Shown in pieces: positions 62,544-64,000 of a DNA stretch of 64,000 nucleotides. Position 1 is the stretch's first letter, and every line of letters begins with the position of its first letter. The notes under the pieces are model-generated. The model ran no database searches and was not told the DNA's origin. It saw only the letters and a program-made list of their open reading frames with translations. Made by a program: the position numbers and the translations under genes. The stretch is from Chloracidobacterium sp. (GTDB lineage Bacteria; Acidobacteriota; Blastocatellia; Chloracidobacteriales; Chloracidobacteriaceae), in NCBI GenBank assembly GCA_025057975.1, contig JANWUV010000014.1, positions 45,913 through 109,912 on the forward strand, in the 5' to 3' direction.

Positions 62544-63683
62544 ATGGCCAGCTTTTTTGCCGTTTCAAGGCCGCCGAAGTTGTCCGTCCGTTCGCCTGTA
62601 ACAGGGCTGGTCTTTCTCTGGCTGGCGATGGCGGCGTGGTTCTCGTTCTCGCCGTCTGTCGTCGGCCACAATTTTGATTGCAATACAAGTCACAGCCCAA
62701 AGCAACTTGCGTGGTGTCCGGAAAAGCCGCAGGAAGCAGTGCCGGAAACCGCCGGTTTACCAGCGTGGGTTGTAGTGTATCCCAACGCCACCCTTGAAGG
62801 TCCTGTCCACACGGGTGAACTCCAAGAAAGCGGCTATTTCACACTGAAGACGAACGACTCTGCAAAAGTCGCCTTCGACTTTTACCAGCTTGCCTACGCC
62901 GAAAAGGTCAATGGCACGCCATTCACCTGTAACTTCATGGCATATGCGCCGGGGTATGGTGAACTCTGGTTTACTGGTGCATCAAATGAACAGGTTCGCT
63001 TAGCCATTTTATCAGCTGTGCCGCGTCAGTCATCCGCATTACTGCGCCGAACCACCATCCATATCTCGTACACGCGCGGCACAACGTGGGCATCGCCTTA
63101 CCAGTATCCAATGAACGACATTGGCGTCCTGACCGACCCTGACCTCCAACCCATGCGCTTTGAGTGTGAAATCAACGGTGAGGACGATTTCTTCTCGCCG
63201 CACGCTTACCTAAAGGCCATTCACTTTACACACCGCGGCAGCCTAACAAATGTCACCCTTGATTTTCAGCCGCTGCTTGAGGCGGAGCGCGCCTACCCAG
63301 GCGACGCTCGGATGGCAGTAAGCGATTGGCGGCAGTTGCCGCCGTGGGTGACGCTCTATCCTCAGGCGAAAGTCATCGCCGCTGCGGCTGATGCGGGAAG
63401 AAAGACCGGCGTGTTGATTTTGTCCACGGAGCATCCCCAACGGCAGGTTCACCAGTTCTATAATGAACGGCTCCGAGAGCTGTACTTGCAGTTTGGTTTT
63501 CAACGAGTGAGTTGGTCGGAAGGCGAGGAGTTCTCGACGACCGACTGGGCGCGCGACAGTGATACGCTAGTTGGCGTCATCACCTTGCAGGATAAGATCC
63601 GTCAAACGGTTGTCCTGCTGCGGTACCAAGGCAATACGGTTCATCCCGTTAGAACCCACCGTCGGACATTCAGGCGTCGCTAA
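62544..63683 (+). CDS. Secreted protein with a duplicated domain
   Basis: 379 aa from the ATG at 62544 (GCGGAAAAGC upstream). N-terminal hydrophobic segment (VTGLVFLWLAMAAWFSF). Two copies of the same unit can be aligned: PAWVVVYPNATLEGPVHTGE with VAFDFYQLAYAEKV, and PPWVTLYPQAKVIAAAAD with VHQFYNERLRELYL. This P-x-W-V-x-x-YP-x-A opening followed by an FY helix is seen in many unknown proteins of Acidobacteriota. The ends are basic (THRRTFRRR). No function known. Confidence 0.72.
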   Translation: MASFFAVSRPPKLSVRSPVTGLVFLWLAMAAWFSFSPSVVGHNFDCNTSHSPKQLAWCPEKPQEAVPETAGLPAWVVVYPNATLEGPVHTGELQESGYFTLKTNDSAKVAFDFYQLAYAEKVNGTPFTCNFMAYAPGYGELWFTGASNEQVRLAILSAVPRQSSALLRRTTIHISYTRGTTWASPYQYPMNDIGVLTDPDLQPMRFECEINGEDDFFSPHAYLKAIHFTHRGSLTNVTLDFQPLLEAERAYPGDARMAVSDWRQLPPWVTLYPQAKVIAAAADAGRKTGVLILSTEHPQRQVHQFYNERLRELYLQFGFQRVSWSEGEEFSTTDWARDSDTLVGVITLQDKIRQTVVLLRYQGNTVHPVRTHRRTFRRR

Positions 63684-63760
63684 ACTGAAGAGCCTTTCGT
63701 GTTAGGTAGGCCGCCGGTCGCTTATAGCGAAGATGGCAAGTGGAGAAGACGGTAGCAAAC

Positions 63761-64000
63761 TCAATGTTCTTCTTCAGAAGCAATAGTTTGCGTCGCCAGC
63801 CAAGTGCGGGCGGCGTCAAGGCTGTCAAACGCAACAGTTTCCACCGCCAGCGCCTCCGCCTGTTCCCGTGACAGCCGCTCCACCTGCGCCGCAACCTCCG
63901 CCGGCAACGCCCCAAACCGCCGTTCAAGCAGCGCCCGCGCTAGCCGCACCGCTTCCAAACGACTGCCCTGCTCAACGCCCTGCGCTATACCGCGCTCAAG
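63761..64000 (-). CDS. C-terminus of DUF4351/Rpn-family protein (partial)
   Basis: Open frame to the right edge; only the last 79 residues are visible: LERGIAQGVEQGSRLEAVRL, RALLERRFGALPAEVAAQVE, TVAFDSLDAARTWLATQ, then a short acidic tail. This is the DUF4351 pattern, usually attached to Rpn/PD-(D/E)XK nuclease-like transposase-family proteins (YhgA-like). The N-terminal nuclease domain would lie beyond the window. Confidence 0.75.
   Translation of the reverse strand, partial: LERGIAQGVEQGSRLEAVRLARALLERRFGALPAEVAAQVERLSREQAEALAVETVAFDSLDAARTWLATQTIASEEEH

Noticed and set aside
1..64000. CRISPR arrays, insertion sequences, rRNA genes
   Set aside because: No spaced direct repeats, transposase genes or rRNA stretches were seen; only the partial DUF4351 protein at the right edge is transposase-related by family.

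Overview
The window is a compact, GC-rich bacterial chromosome segment: short intergenic gaps, many ATGA/GTGA start-stop overlaps, and GTG/TTG starts beside ATG. It holds mostly housekeeping genes plus a few unusual clusters. There is no rRNA, insertion sequence, phage gene or CRISPR array. The gene mix (OPT transporter, DUF2330, GH57 branching enzyme, B12-dependent mutase subunit, isolated nuoI, polyamine permease fusion) and the base composition suggest an Acidobacteriota-like organism. A Chloracidobacterium-like phototroph is possible because two gene products resemble tetrapyrrole proteins. This placement is inference, not proof.

Layout. 1-7 kb: Ser/Thr kinase with C-terminal SPOR-like and YARHG regions (cut by the left edge), M28 aminopeptidase, OPT transporter with an unusual soluble insertion, DUF2330 protein. 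7-13 kb: endonuclease III, DJ-1 protein, dipeptide epimerase, SDR, degenerate-looking GT2 protein. 13-19.5 kb: QueE, subtilase, PlsC, cytidine deaminase, a frameshifted histidine-kinase remnant, Slt transglycosylase. 19.5-28 kb: ACMSD-like amidohydrolase, PurL, then gmd-fcl-rsmG-parA-parB with two perfect parS palindromes and one near-perfect site, then tRNA-Gln(CUG) with promoter and strong terminator. This is a chromosome-partition locus and probably lies near the replication origin.

28-45 kb: lipoamide dehydrogenase behind a strong two-tier hairpin, GH57 branching enzyme, methylmalonyl-CoA mutase B12 subunit, M19 dipeptidase overlapping YvcK, a Lys/Ala-rich protein with a TPR-like tail, cardiolipin synthase, phosphohexomutase, PanB, an Imm70-type immunity protein next to YacG, a solitary NuoI, a photolyase-N-like protein, MnmA, BipA, and a LolD-like ATPase.

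45-52.7 kb: a leftward cluster encoding a protein resembling ferredoxin-dependent bilin reductases but with key catalytic residues replaced, a V4R-domain (BchJ-like) protein, a small unknown protein and an orphan ParA ATPase. This is the best candidate for an undescribed system. Then come gamma carbonic anhydrase, a PAP2-ComF operon, a secreted unknown protein and PmbA.

52.9-64 kb: a three-ligase cluster (RimK-like ATP-grasp, circularly permuted ATP-grasp, GCS2/YbdK ligase) predicted to build an unknown small peptide or amide. It is followed by a DHH phosphoesterase, a PotC-PotD permease/binding-protein fusion, small unknown proteins, an MBL-fold hydrolase, CrcB, a secreted protein with a duplicated domain, and the C-terminus of a DUF4351/Rpn-type protein cut by the right edge. 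The only stretches above 300 bases without an intact gene are 16478-17019 (kinase remnant) and 27669-28089 (promoter, tRNA, terminator, hairpin).
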